Of a DNA stretch of 64,000 nt, positions 11,980-22,074 are shown piece by piece. The notes below the pieces were generated by a model. The model ran no database searches. It had not been told where the DNA came from and saw only the letters and a list, made by a program, of their open reading frames with translations. The position numbers were made by a program, and so were the translations under genes. Numbering within the stretch: the first letter of the stretch is position 1; each line of letters opens with the position of its first letter. The stretch comes from Charina bottae (Eukaryota; Chordata; Lepidosauria; Squamata; Charinaidae): positions 291,001 through 355,000 of the forward strand of contig JALMGJ010000003.1 of assembly GCA_023362775.1 (NCBI GenBank), written 5' to 3'.

Positions 11980-13500
11980 TTCACCTGGAGGAAAGCCACC
12001 AATGAATATATGGGGCAGCATTTGCATTATCAAAGTCTGGATGGAGGCAGAGGGGAATCTTCCCTCTCAGAGATGTGTCTATCTGGGATTCAGGTTTTGC
12101 ACTAGCCGCTGCCCCACAAAAGATTGGATGTGAGGCCTTGTTGGTAAAACGTAAGCTCTTGGAACAAGTTGGGAATGCTGCTCTTGTACTGTTCTCTCTG
12201 CTACAGGGTGACCAATTTGTCAAAGCTGGTGGACCTCATCCTGGTTTGGTGGTGTAGTTCCCAAGATTGATCATTCTCGGACTTCAACTTGTCTCTCCTG
12301 GTTCACCAAGCCTTTTGTTTTCCAAAGAGCTTTGGGCAATGAAGTGAACTAAGAGATGCCAGCATACTGCTGGCATAAAATGAGTGAGAGTCCATTTTTG
12401 GGCCTACACTGTGGCAATAAGCAGTAAAATATCAACATTTCTCTGCTCTTATTACATCCACAGATATGTGGGGTGCTGTAGGGTGCAATACTCACCCGCT
12501 CCTATTCAACATCTACATGAAACCGCTGGGTGAGATAATCTGTCAGCATGGGGCTAGGTTTCATCAGGATCTCAACTCCTGGCTCAATACGTGATGCTGT
12601 TGAAGTGCTGCCAGGTGCCTGGAGGCTTTTGGATGGGGAGGAACAGGTTGAGACTCAACCCCAGAAACATGGAGTGCTTTATGTTTGAAGGCTTTCCGAT
12701 TCCAGTGAGATTTGACTGTTAGCTCTGATAAGCTGCACTTTCCCTCATAGAACTGGCTCGCAATCTGGAGGTCCTCTTGGATTCACAGCTCCCACTTAAG
12801 GAGCTAGAGGCAGCTGTGGTCAATAAGGCTTTTGCACAGCTCCATCTTGTGCACCAGTTGTGACCTTTCCTGGAATAGGAGGCATTGCTCACTATCAAGC
12901 CTTAATCACCTCTCAGTTGGACTACTACAACACACTCTACATGGGGCTGCTCTTGAAGAGCATTTGGAAGCTGCAACTATTCCAGATCGCAGCAGCTCGA
13001 GGTGTACCTCAAGGCGTCTACTTGAGAGGTGCACTGTTTGCCAGTTGTCTTCTGAGTGGTGCTTGATTGACACTTTTAAAGGTCTTCATGGTTCAGGTCC
13101 TGGGTATCTGCAAGACCACTTTCTCCTAGTATGTAATGGGCAGAAGAAATAGCATTGGGGAACAGGAGGAAGAGCCGCAGCCAAGGCAACAGTCTGATTA
13201 AAGAAATCTGAGTCCAGGCCAGAATTGTAACCTGAGAAAGTGTTCTCCCTAGTTCTAAGGGCCCTTCCTCCTGTTCTTTGAGGTTATTCCTTCTGCCTAT
13301 TATATAGTAACGTGTGCCTGCTTGATAAGATCTAGCAGGGTGGGCTCTCCACATGGGCCCTTGATTAGAGATTGCCATCTTCAGGGGCCACAGAAACGTG
13401 CCTTTTCAGTCAGTCATGCAACTGCCCCCCCCGGCGGCCTTTAGAAAATGGGTGAAAACCTGGTTGTTTTACTGGGGGGGGGGGGGGAGCCAGATTATTT
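11980..13500 (+). mobile_element. Degenerate L2 LINE
   Basis: Decayed endonuclease-like sequence (about 12070-12300) is followed by the reverse transcriptase stretch encoding FNIYMKPLGE (12500-12540) and C-terminal segments (YNTLYMGLLLK near 12925-12960). These match the intact L2 at 4.3-7.1 kb but with many frameshifts and gaps. It ends near a poly-G tract and ATT microsatellite. Confidence 0.75.
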
Positions 13501-13600
13501 TTTTAAATTATATTATTATTATTATTATTATTACAGTATTATTATTATTATTATTATTATTACAGTATTATTATTATTATTATTATTATTATTCTGAATA
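13474..13600. repeat. Poly-G tract and (ATT)n microsatellite
   Basis: A run of G at 13475-13487 is followed by ATT repeats in three blocks separated by acag. Confidence 0.9.
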
Positions 13601-13849
13601 TGACTTATGTGATTATAATATATAGTTTTGCTTTTATTTAGGGGGGGGAGCTATCTTTTGGGTTTAATCCCAGTTACTTATTGGGGAGTTGTATTCCAGA
13701 ATCAGGGGATTGGAGTGGCTGTTAGCCTTATAAATAAATGACAAATTATTCTGCGTGCCTGGAGTTCAGAATCTGGCTGGATACCCTTGCCGATGAAGCA
13801 GGCTCTGACAGGAAGGGCAGAGAGACCTCATTTTCTTTTCTAAGAAGTA

Positions 13850-14548
13850 TAAGAGAAGAGCCATGGTAGTTGGTGATTTGTTACTACAAGAAACTGAGGC
13901 AAATGTATGTCAGTCTGATCCATCAGCTTGTGGTGTGCTGTCTGACAGGAGCAAGGATTAAAGACACAACAGAACAACTTCCAAGAGCGACCAAGTCCAA
14001 TGACTATTATCCCTTGCTGCTGATACATGTGGGGACAAAGAATATTACCACAGACTTGGAAAATCTTGGAAGGAAGTTTATGGTCCTGGGGGCTCAGATA
14101 GTATAGTATTTCCTTCTGCCCTTCCAGTCCATGGAAAGGAAAAGAAGAAGAGCGGAACTGAATGTCTGGTTGCACAAATGGTCTCAGTGGGTGAGATTTG
14201 GCTTCAGGGATCATAGTCTGAGTTAACTAACTGGTGGACTGCTGGCATGAGATGGGTTGCCCTCGTCATGCAGGCCAAAAATGCATTTGGTCAAAGCTTG
14301 GCAAGGTTGAATAGGAGGACTATAAAGGGAACCCTGGAGTGGGTTGTGGAAATGGAAAAACTGATGTAACAACCTTGAATACTTGTTTTGGTAATAGTAC
14401 TTACTCTAAGAAAAATGATATTTCTTAAGACGACAGTAGGCATAGTAGTTAATTGCAAACTGAACACGAGCCAGCAGTATGATATGGTTGCAAAGAATAC
14501 AAATGCAATTTTAGGCTGCATTGGCAGAAGTATAATTTTCAATCGAAG
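13850..14548 (+). mobile_element. CR1 LINE fragment, 5' part (ORF1 esterase remnant)
   Basis: The plus strand from 13863 encodes MVVGDLLLQ-like sequence, then LTGARIKDTTEQLP and YYPLLLIHVGTKN. This pattern fits the SGNH-esterase-like ORF1 of CR1 LINEs, in which the GDS block and the HVGTN block are active-site motifs. It is frameshifted and passes by internal deletion into the C-terminal ORF2 region (ANAILGCIGRSI-like, about 14500). The element is then interrupted by a PLE and resumes at 15966. Confidence 0.65.
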
Positions 14549-14783
14549 AGAATATTTGCAGCTCAGGGTTGAACTGTGGAGTCCTTGGTGCTCTCTGAGC
14601 CTTGTTGTTTTCTTCCAAGTTGCCCTTTGTTATATTTACAGTGCTGTAGCCGCTTCTTTCCAGATTCCTCTTCTACGGGAGTGGGCGTGATGTGCATTCC
14701 CCTTTGGTGATTTATCTCTGTACCTTGGCTTCCTGCATTGCCATCAATAAAACAGAATCATTGATCGGCCTTTTTGCTGCAGG

Positions 14784-15000
14784 TGGCCCAATTATCTCCT
14801 CCAAAAACAGCCCTCAGGCTTGCCACCGGGTTCCTCACTTGTTTCCTATGCCAAATTCTGCTGATTGGAAGGCTAAATCTCAGGAACAGCTGGAGGAGAG
14901 CTGCATCCCTTGGTGTACCCATCCCCTCAGACAGCCTCAGGAGGGACTTGCCTCTCTATCTTGTTGTTCCCCAGCCCTTCCTGTCCAGAAACACTCGGGT
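14784..15000 (+). other. Exon-like block inside the PLE
   Basis: A 217-bp open block lies between a strong acceptor (tttttgctgcag) and a consensus donor (cgg|gtaagt). The same block, with the same borders, is present in inverted orientation at about 30366-30582. The frame entered from the acceptor encodes a Leu/Arg-rich peptide (LLIGRLNLRNSWRRAASLG). PLEs are known to carry spliceosomal introns, so this could be a PLE 5' exon, but no homologue is recognised. Confidence 0.4.
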
Positions 15001-15023
15001 AAGTTCTGTGATTCTACCCTTCA

Positions 15024-15893
15024 GTGAATGATATGTGGGAATCTAACCCAGAACACCAGAAAAAGGAAATAGACCACTTATATAGCATCTTCCAGAAAAA
15101 TGGATACCCACGCAACTTTATCAAAAAGTGCCTGACCACTCAACCCACCACAGCAAAACCAACAGAAGCTATGAAAAAGATTACACTGCCATACATCAGA
15201 AACATCTCAGAAACTACTAATAGACTGTTACAACCACACGGCATCACCGTAGCACACAAACCAACCAAAACCCTTCAGAACATTGTAAGTGAACCAAAAG
15301 ACCCAGTAGCCCAAGAAACAAAAACAGGAGTTATCTACAACATACAGTGTAAGGACTGTAACAGCCACTATGTAGGACAGACTGGCAGAAGACTAGCAGA
15401 ACACATCCACGAAAACCAACTAGCAGTCAGAAGACACGATGAAAACTCCTTAATCTTACAACACATGGACAGACGTAACCGTACTTTCAACTGGGAAACT
15501 GTGAGCATCTTAAACCAAGCCAAATCCAAAAATGCTAGAGAATTCCTGGAAGCTTGGCACTTAGACAAAGCAGCCATCAACAGACACATAGAGGTAAACA
15601 ACATTTACATACCATTCATAAGAGACAATAGAAAAGCCAGAAGACCAGAAGACCTCCTTGCCAGCAATCAACAACCAGATAGGCAAAGATTAACACCAAG
15701 ATTAGCACCAGAGGAGGAATCAAACAACACAATAGACCCTAATCACAGAACTATTAACTCAGTCAATCAACCAAGCAGCAAACAACAACCCAATCAAGGA
15801 ACTACCAAGGAGAGTACAACACCCCCACCAACACAGGCAGGACAAGCCAGGGTATATAAACAGAGAGCAAGTCCCACTCATTTTTTGCACTGA
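15024..15893 (+). CDS. PLE GIY-YIG endonuclease ORF (C-terminal half)
   Basis: This is a 289-codon frame without interruption. Residues 1-90 correspond to the thumb/linker after the reverse transcriptase (YSIFQKNGYPRNFIKK, LPYIRNISETTNRLL). The GIY-YIG nuclease follows: VIYNIQCKDCNSHYVGQTGR, with the GIY part replaced by VIY-IxC and the YIG part by YVGQTGR, then the catalytic Arg region RRLAEHIHEN. Downstream are TFNWETVSILNQAKSKNAR, REFLEAW and a low-complexity Gln/Asn/Thr tail. The frame stops just before the hammerhead-like motif. Without a reverse transcriptase this copy cannot move alone. Confidence 0.85.
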   Translation: MNDMWESNPEHQKKEIDHLYSIFQKNGYPRNFIKKCLTTQPTTAKPTEAMKKITLPYIRNISETTNRLLQPHGITVAHKPTKTLQNIVSEPKDPVAQETKTGVIYNIQCKDCNSHYVGQTGRRLAEHIHENQLAVRRHDENSLILQHMDRRNRTFNWETVSILNQAKSKNAREFLEAWHLDKAAINRHIEVNNIYIPFIRDNRKARRPEDLLASNQQPDRQRLTPRLAPEEESNNTIDPNHRTINSVNQPSSKQQPNQGTTKESTTPPPTQAGQARVYKQRASPTHFLH

Positions 15894-15932
15894 AGATGTT
15901 GTCTAGCCTGGCAATGAAACGTCTGCAAGAAA
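15881..15932 (+). ncRNA. Hammerhead-ribozyme-like motif (PLE family 2)
   Basis: The order fits a type I hammerhead. A 5' strand of stem I (tttttt gca) comes first, then CTGAAGA, one extra T, stem II GTTG/CAAT around a 10-base loop, then GAAAC, GT, and C as the predicted cleavage base, then tgcaagaaa. Stem I pairs 9 bp (one G-U). The would-be stem III is only the palindrome ACGT, so a single copy could not fold it and a dimer would be needed. The extra base after CTGAAGA departs from the canonical core. Confidence 0.6.
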
Positions 15933-15965
15933 ACAACAAGGCTCAGAGAGCACCAAGGACTCCAC

Positions 15966-16455
15966 AGTATAATTTTCAAATCGAAGGACGTCATCATTCC
16001 ACTCTGTTCTGCTTTGGTCATCTCCCACCTTGTCCAGGTTTGAGCACCACCCTTTAAGAATGATTCAGAGATAATGGAACAGGTTCAGAGAAGGGCAACG
16101 GAGATAATCAAGGGACTAGAAACTAAGCCTTATGAAGGGAGATGGAAGAAGCTAGATACATTTAGCTTTGAGAAGAGATGGCTGATGGAGGATATAATAG
16201 GATTCTTCAAATAACCTGAATGGATTAGAAGAAGAACAGGATTCCAACCAGTGTTAGAAAAAGCTTCCTAATGGTAAGAGCAGTTCAGTAGCAGAACCAG
16301 TTGTCCCGAGAGATAGTGGGCTTCTTTTCATTTAGTATCTTAAAGCAGAGTCTAGACGTCTCTCTGGGATGTTTTAATTTGGATTCCTGGAGTGAGCAGA
16401 GGCTCAATTGGTTGGCTTAATAGTCTCCTTCCTACTCTGTGATTCTATGATTGTT
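15966..16455 (+). mobile_element. CR1 LINE fragment, 3' part
   Basis: This continues the CR1 copy broken by the PLE. It carries sequence like gagaagggcaacggagataatcaaggg and decays to a CR1 end with ctctgtgattctatgattg at 16434-16452, the octamer-like CR1 terminus. Confidence 0.75.
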
Positions 16456-16668
16456 ATGCATTTTGCAATTCTGCTACCAATGTGGCAGTTCTGTTTGTTG
16501 GTGCATTTCTTTTGCGCTCCTTCCCATGGAACCTGTTGCCCACCCACGAGCTGTAGGAAGATGCAGTGCTCCTCTCTGGCTCCTTTGGGGATGGAGGACT
16601 ACGTTATGTCTCTGACAGTTGTAATTGGTGCTCATTCTTTTGTTTTGCTGTCTTCTGACAGTGGAGCC

Positions 16669-16824
16669 ATGGGGAACACCACGAGTGAAAGGTTGTCAGG
16701 CGAGCGCCACAGTTCCAAGATTCACCGCTCAGAGGGAGCCATCCACCATGCCAAAGACCATTCGCACAAGATCATGGTTGGCAGCACTGATGACCCCAAC
16801 ATCTTCAGCACCCATGAATCTAAG
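16669..16824 (+). CDS. PRKAB2: AMPK beta-2 subunit, first coding exon
   Basis: AMPK beta is the scaffold that binds the alpha kinase and gamma nucleotide sensor. The exon opens after acceptor ttctgacag at 16660-16661, with 7 bases of 5' UTR before the ATG. The context gccATGG is strong and the next codon is Gly, the N-myristoylation site (MGNTTSE) typical of beta subunits. Fifty-two codons run MGNTTSERLSGERHSSK to the conserved HKIMVGSTDDPNIFS and end at donor gtacag in phase 0. The Ser of VGST corresponds to the phosphorylated Ser108-type area only later, so it is not claimed here. Confidence 0.93.
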
Positions 16825-17129
16825 GTACAGCATTCGGCTGGTGCCTTTTATGATTTTCTAGCAACATTAGCACTTGTTCTAATATGCATAGTTGTGGTTA
16901 TGATTATAATCATGATTTATGACATAATTGGGCACCTCATGGCCTATCTGCAGCATCCAGCTGCTATTTGTTCAGCCTTCAGTATGTGCTTCCAACACCT
17001 GCTCCCTGGTAATTCTCCAAATTTCTCTCTTCATAATGCTTAAAATAATTTGGAAATGTTCTCACTCATCACTTCATTATGTAACACCTGAATGTAGGAA
17101 ATGGGATTTGGATTTTCATGTACAGGAAG

Positions 17130-17562
17130 ACTTTTTTGTTGTTTATTCGTTCAGTCGCTTCCGACTCTTCGTGACTTCATGGACCAGCCCATGCCAGAGC
17201 TTCCTGTCGGCCGTCACCATCCCCAGCTCCCCCATGGTTGAGTCCGTCACCTCCAGAATATCATCCATCCATCTTGCCCTTGGTCGGCCCTTCTTCCTTT
17301 TGCCTTCCACTTTCCCTAGCATCAGCTTCTTCTCCAGGGTATCCTGTCTTCTCATTATGTGGCCAAAGTACTTCAGTTTTGCCTTTAATATCATTCCCTC
17401 AAGTGAGCAGTCTGGCTATTTCCTGGAGTATGGACTGGTTTGATCTTCTTGCAGTCCAAGGCACTCTCAGAATTCTCCTCCAACACCACAGTTCAAAAGC
17501 ATCTATCTTCCTTCGCTCAGCCTTCTTTATGGTCCAGCTCTCGCAGCCATAGGTTACTACAG
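17130..17562 (-). mobile_element. BovB/RTE LINE 3' fragment
   Basis: On the minus strand an 83-codon frame reads LKYFGHIMRRQDTLEKKLML, then GKRKKGRPRARWMDDI and VHEVTKSRKRLNE, the conserved C-terminal end of RTE/BovB ORF2. It lies in PRKAB2 intron 1 in the opposite orientation. The rest of the LINE is missing. Confidence 0.87.
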
Positions 17563-17615
17563 GGAATGAAGACTAGGACAAGATATAACTCTTGCCCTGT
17601 TTCTACAGCTTCCAG

Positions 17616-17773
17616 GAGAAAAAGATTGTATCATGGCACCATGACTTGGATGAGTCAGTTAAACCAGCCCAGCAGGCTCGTCCCACAGTCATCCGCTGGA
17701 CAGATGGAGGCAAAGAAGTTTTCATCTCAGGATCTTTCAACAATTGGAACACTAAGATTCCTCTCATTAAAAG
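17616..17773 (+). CDS. PRKAB2: AMPK beta-2 subunit, coding exon 2 (start of glycogen-binding module)
   Basis: The frame encodes EKKIVSWHHDLDES, VKPAQQARPTVIRW and GGKEVFISGSFNNWNTKIPL, the start of the CBM48/glycogen-binding module. The Trp of FNNW is one of its ligand residues. The donor is ag|gtgaaa. There are two possible acceptors, AG at 17608 and AG at 17615. Entering at 17609 (ctt cca gga) in phase 0 hits a stop after 11 codons, while entering at 17616 (gag aaa aag) keeps the frame open. I therefore chose the second. From memory the human protein reads LPGDKEF here, so the lizard form would be 3 residues shorter. Confidence 0.88.
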
Positions 17774-17980
17774 GTGAAACAGGGTGATGTATGATTTTTT
17801 TTAAATCCAGGCTGTGGCCCAGAAGAACCCCATTTCTGAACTGTTGGCAGAGTATGAATCTAGTTGATAAGAGCAAGTCAGAAGCGTAAAGGTTTAGCAG
17901 TTATGGATGGATCCTGGTCTTCTAAAAACATGCTCTGTCCTCCTGCTCCCAAATCTACCAAAATCCCCTGTTTGATATTG

Positions 17981-18005
17981 GGAGGGAGGGAGGGAGGGAG
18001 GGAGG
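17981..18005 (+). repeat. (GGGA)n microsatellite
   Basis: Six tandem GGGA units in PRKAB2 intron 2. Confidence 0.9.
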
Positions 18006-18399
18006 CACAAGGGCGGGAAGTGGTTAGGAGTGAGGCAGAAGGTTCTGTGTTAGATACAGTTTGTGAGTCCTCCCATTGGATTAGGACTGTCTGGACACGC
18101 TTCCTTCTGGGCACAAAACGTACGGATGAGCTCGGAAGGGTAAGATGAGCTCCTTGCCTCCTGATTGCCAGCAGCTGCCCATTGGGGAGCCCTCTAGGCC
18201 CATGCAGATGGGCCCTTGGCTAATGGGTTCTTAGATCCCCCCAGGTGAGGGGCACTCTTTAACTCTCATCTGCACCCCCCCGTCCTCACCCAGAGTGGCC
18301 CAGACCCACCTTGACCTGCTCACCTCTTCCCAAAGGGATTGTTTGGTTACTTTCTCTCTTATCAACGTATTTCTTGGGCAGCCCTGTTTAAATCAGCTT

Positions 18400-18475
18400 C
18401 ATAGGATTGGGAGGGACCTTGGAGGTCATCTAGTCCAACCACCTGCCCGGTGCAGGAATCCTCGTACCATTGTAA
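18400..18475 (-). mobile_element. CR1 3' end, inverted
   Basis: The plus strand reads gggagggaccttggaggtca and ctagtccaacc, the reverse complement of the CR1 3' end seen intact at 45.56-45.63 kb. Confidence 0.75.
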
Positions 18476-19146
18476 TGAAATTATATATTGATTAAATATT
18501 AAGTTTATATGAATATAAATATATATAAAATCATAGTTTTAATAGAACCAGATAGTTAGCCATACTTGTCCTGTTTATGAACTCACTAGGGTGTTCACGT
18601 TGCTGGAAAAGTTGATGGTTAACCTAATATATTATTATAATATGCTTTAGAAGATCTTGTAATTTTATTCATTTATTATTTCCTAATTGTAATTAAATAC
18701 TTGCTTTGCTTTCTGTCCGAATAACACAAGAATAAAAGAACTTTTATTGAACTTTACATGGAGTAAGTTGTACTCATTAAAGTGGATTTTATGACACCAT
18801 CCCGGGCAAATGGCTGCCCAGTCTTGTCTTGAAAGCACCCGCAGCTTCAGGAGGCTGGCTGCTCCACTGCGTAATAGCTCTCACGGTCCAGAAAGGTGAA
18901 TACATCCATTTTAACAAGTTCAGCAGGTCTTCTTCTTTCGGTTCATTCATGGAAACTTTCATGAAGCAGCTTTGCGGGTTCCTTTTGAACCAATTGCAGC
19001 TGTTTAAACCAATCTCCGTCTTTTTCTTTGGCTGAGTTTGTCTTGCTGTTTTTATCCAAGCCAGACAAAAGAGCCAAGACAGGCCACTTTCTTGCATGTA
19101 TTTTTGTGCTGTGTTTCTCACTGAGGATCTCTCCTTCTCCTTTCAG

Positions 19147-19240
19147 CCACAACGACTTTGTTGCTATTCTGGATCTCCCTGAAGGTGAACACCAGTACAA
19201 GTTCTTTGTGGATGGCCAGTGGGTTCATGATCCCTCTGAG
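19147..19240 (+). CDS. PRKAB2: AMPK beta-2 subunit, coding exon 3 (glycogen-binding module)
   Basis: This 94-bp exon lies between acceptor tcctttcag and donor gtaatt. The first base completes the Ser codon begun in exon 2. It encodes HNDFVAILDLPEGEHQYKFF and VDGQWVHDPSE, nearly identical to mammalian beta subunits and including the second ligand Trp. It ends in phase 0 where the family continues with the PVVTSQLG segment. That segment and the C-terminal alpha/gamma-binding domain are not found downstream. Confidence 0.93.
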
Positions 19241-19682
19241 GTAATTCCACTTTCTTCCACCGGTCTTCACCCCAGTGGCTGAGAGACCCTGTGATGTGAG
19301 GTGGGTGTGGATGAGGTGAGAAAGGTTGGTTTCTTGCTGCTGTGTCTGCGTATTTGAATAAGCCAGCATTCCAGGCCGCAAACAGTCTTCTGCAGTAAGG
19401 GTATTCTTGTGAATATCGATGACTACAAAGGGACCGTGGGAACTTGCGAGCCTAGACGTAGCCAAAGCATCGCTTCCTTTGCAATCATCGATACTGACTT
19501 TTAGTGATCATCCAGTCACATTTCTAGCTGTCTTTGTTTCTTTGCTATCTTGTTCCTTAGGATAAAAATCCGTGACAGTCAATTATATTTATTCATTTAT
19601 CAAATTTCATCACTGCCCATCTCCCTCAAAAGAATGGGGGTACATTTGAGGGAGATGGGCGGTGATGAAATTTGATAGATAT

Positions 19683-19737
<55 letters not shown>

Positions 19738-22053
19738 TAGATTTGACTGTCACAGATTTATATGGTGCTTCCATAGCATGTATGTTTTTCATAGTAATTC
19801 TGATAATTTTGGCTAACTTTTTAGTGGAATTGGGCAGGTTTCCACTGGAAATTCTAGTGGTTTTTGATATGGAGGGAGAGAGAATGTTCTGGATTCAGTA
19901 ATCTGACCCTTGTGGTATTTGTTATACCAGATACTGAATACATTCAGTAGCTGAATTTATGATACGGGTTTAGGATCTGTAATTACTGGGAATGTAAATA
20001 GAAGTTGCTCTCAGTAGATCCGTGGTAAACCGATTTAAAATGAGATTCCAGATACTTTCAGTAGGGAGGTGACATTGTATTTTTACACTTCTAAAATGTT
20101 TGGCTTAGCTACGTTATCTCAGTAGTATTTGCAGTGGGTTGGTCAGCCCCCCACTTCGGCTCCTTCCCCCAAGATTGCATGAGTGAAATTCAGTAGTAAA
20201 AGGATCCACTTTGGTGTGTAATTTATAGCAATAAGAAAAGTGGGAAGGTAGATCCAGGAGATGGATCACCCCCATTCCCACGCTCACCCCCAGGTGAATT
20301 ATGGAAAACAGGCCGAGGTTCAGTGGCAAAATGGTTGGATTTCACTGTCATTATTTTCAGACCAAACCCACAAACACAAGGGTGGGAGTGGGCCGCCTCT
20401 AGAAAGCAAACTGCTCCCATTCCCACCTTTAATCCTGAAAATTGAGGAAAACGGGCCAAAACTGTTCAGTCTCTCCCCGTCTAGTGATAGGTGTTTGAGT
20501 CGTGGTTCCCACTTGAATATAAATCCCCCCCACCCATGTACAAAAACTTCCTAATAGTATGCAGCCACCATCTCCCAGTTAATCATATTGCAAGCAGGGA
20601 GCTGAAGATGAGAAAGGAAGTCCCCATAGTGAGTTCACAGCTAAGGCAAAGTCTGAATTGAACTAAAATTGGAGCACCTGCCTTCTTCCTACATCTGGCC
20701 TGAAATGTAAAGATGTGGCACTATGGAGTTGGGTCGAGAATGTGAACAGGATCAGGACAGCCTTTATACAGCCCTCCTTGCTTCTTCACAAAGGAGAAAA
20801 TGGTTATCTTAAGCCTTGCAGGGCTTAAGGCAGCTTGTTAATAATCTTACTATAATGATACCTTTCCTTAGTTTCATAACAGTGGAGATGGTTCTTTAAA
20901 AAGCCCCAAGGTTTAAGGAACGTTTGTCTGCAATACTAAAGGAACAGGTGACTAAAGGTAGGACATGAGGCTCTGACTCTATTAGAGGCCCCATATTATG
21001 ATTTGACAAGATAGCTTAAAGGGCCGGACCAGGATGAATTGCTCAGGTATGCTTACATGTGACCAGTGCTAGTTGCAGCCACAGAAGGGGTAGATTTAAG
21101 GAGACAGAGCCTGCACATAGCTTTGGGTGTTAGGACGAATTAAAAGGGCCTGACTCAGAATAGGTGTGGGTCTTGCACGTTGATTACTATGACAGAGCAG
21201 TTAGAGTAGCTTGGGGCTTTGGGGCTACTGTAGAACAATGGTACACTTTTTTCCTCTTTGGCCTCTGGTTTTGTACCTGGAATCGAGAACATTGATTTAG
21301 CCTAGAACTGCTACTGGAATGAAGTTGATTTGAGGGATGACACTGGACTGTATTCCTTCCACTGCACTTGGTCTGTCTTGCCAGATCTGATCTGCGTCTT
21401 ACTGCAAGTGCAGTGTAATTTGTTCAGAATTTTCTTTGAATCAGAAAGGGCTAGATAAGCTGAGTCTTCTCTTTCTTGGTATCCTTCTCTAGTTCAGGTA
21501 TGAAACACTGTATGACCTGCTTGCAGCAACAGAGAAAAAAGTCTAATCCCTTGTCTTGCTTGTCCTGTTAAAGCACAAAGAGAGGGTGGCAGCTGGTACC
21601 TGTGTTGTTGTTGTTGTTGTTGTTGTTATTATTATTATTTATTTAATTTATATGACTGCCCATCTCCCCCAACGGGGAACTCTTGTTGTCCTCTTAATGT
21701 ATCCTAACAGATTTGCGTTTAATTAACAGCCTTTAATTGCTGCTATTCAAATATTCCGGCTGCTGAATTATCTTTCAGAGATAATTTGGAGGTCTTTCCC
21801 TAGGTCCATTTTTAATGTGTATACAAAGTGCCAATGAACTTTCCAAAGAAATGTGATTCATAACATTTATGCCAAAGTAATAACGATATGAAACGAGAAG
21901 AAGCTTAATTCTGAGTTCCTGATGTTGGACTTTTGAGTTAGCTTGGAGCCCTTCCTTGGAGTGACCGGCAAAAGCGCTTTATTGCCGGTGGCTGTAATGG
22001 CGGAGTTCTCTGAGAGCAGCACAGAGCAACTTGGCAAGGAAGATGTTTTGTTC
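19241..22053. other. Downstream of PRKAB2 exon 3; no further exon found
   Basis: I read this stretch for PRKAB2 exons 4 onward (the TSQLGTINN and DFEVFDAL regions and the C-terminal domain) and found none. It holds a palindrome with L2 tail sequence at 19563-19763, a (GATA)n tract, a TTG/TTA microsatellite at 21605-21636 followed by a minus-strand L2 tail to about 21685, and otherwise unremarkable sequence. Confidence 0.55.
19563..19763. repeat. Inverted repeat with L2 tail and (GATA)n
   Basis: The left arm reads gtgacagtcaa, then atcaaatttcatcactgccc and atctccctca. The right arm reads the reverse: gagggagatgggcggtgatg, aaatttgat, then (GATA)n and ttgactgtcac. So L2-tail sequence is present in both orientations inside a matching outer inverted pair. 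Confidence 0.75.
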
Positions 22054-22074
22054 TCAGCCCACACTTGTCTTGAC
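22054..22074 (-). CDS. PDE4DIP: PDE4DIP, candidate terminal coding exon
   Basis: On the minus strand an acceptor (gactaatcag) is followed in phase 0 by codons for VKTSVG and TGA. The mammalian protein continues from NLE with VKS, as far as I recall, so the start fits. An AATAAA occurs about 80 bases later on the minus strand. The peptide is too short to be convincing. The alternative is read-through past the donor at 24461 to a nearby TGA. Confidence 0.25.
   Translation of the reverse strand, partial: VKTSVG

Larger units (their letters stand above)
14549..15965 (+). mobile_element. Penelope-like element, family 2, reverse transcriptase lost
   Basis: The element splits a CR1 copy. Flanks AGTATAATTTTCAA(A)TCGAAG at 14529-14548 and 15966-15986 form a roughly 20-bp target duplication. 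It starts with an inverted copy of its own terminus (about 14574-14615, ctgtggagtccttgg) and ends with the direct copy (caaggactccacag). Inside are an exon-like block and a GIY-YIG frame; the reverse transcriptase is missing. A hammerhead-like motif and a TATA-like box lie near the 3' end. Confidence 0.82.

Noticed and set aside
13840..14214. Minus-strand 124-codon frame
   Set aside because: The plus strand of this region is CR1 ORF1 (esterase) remnant; the minus frame is a shadow with no family resemblance.
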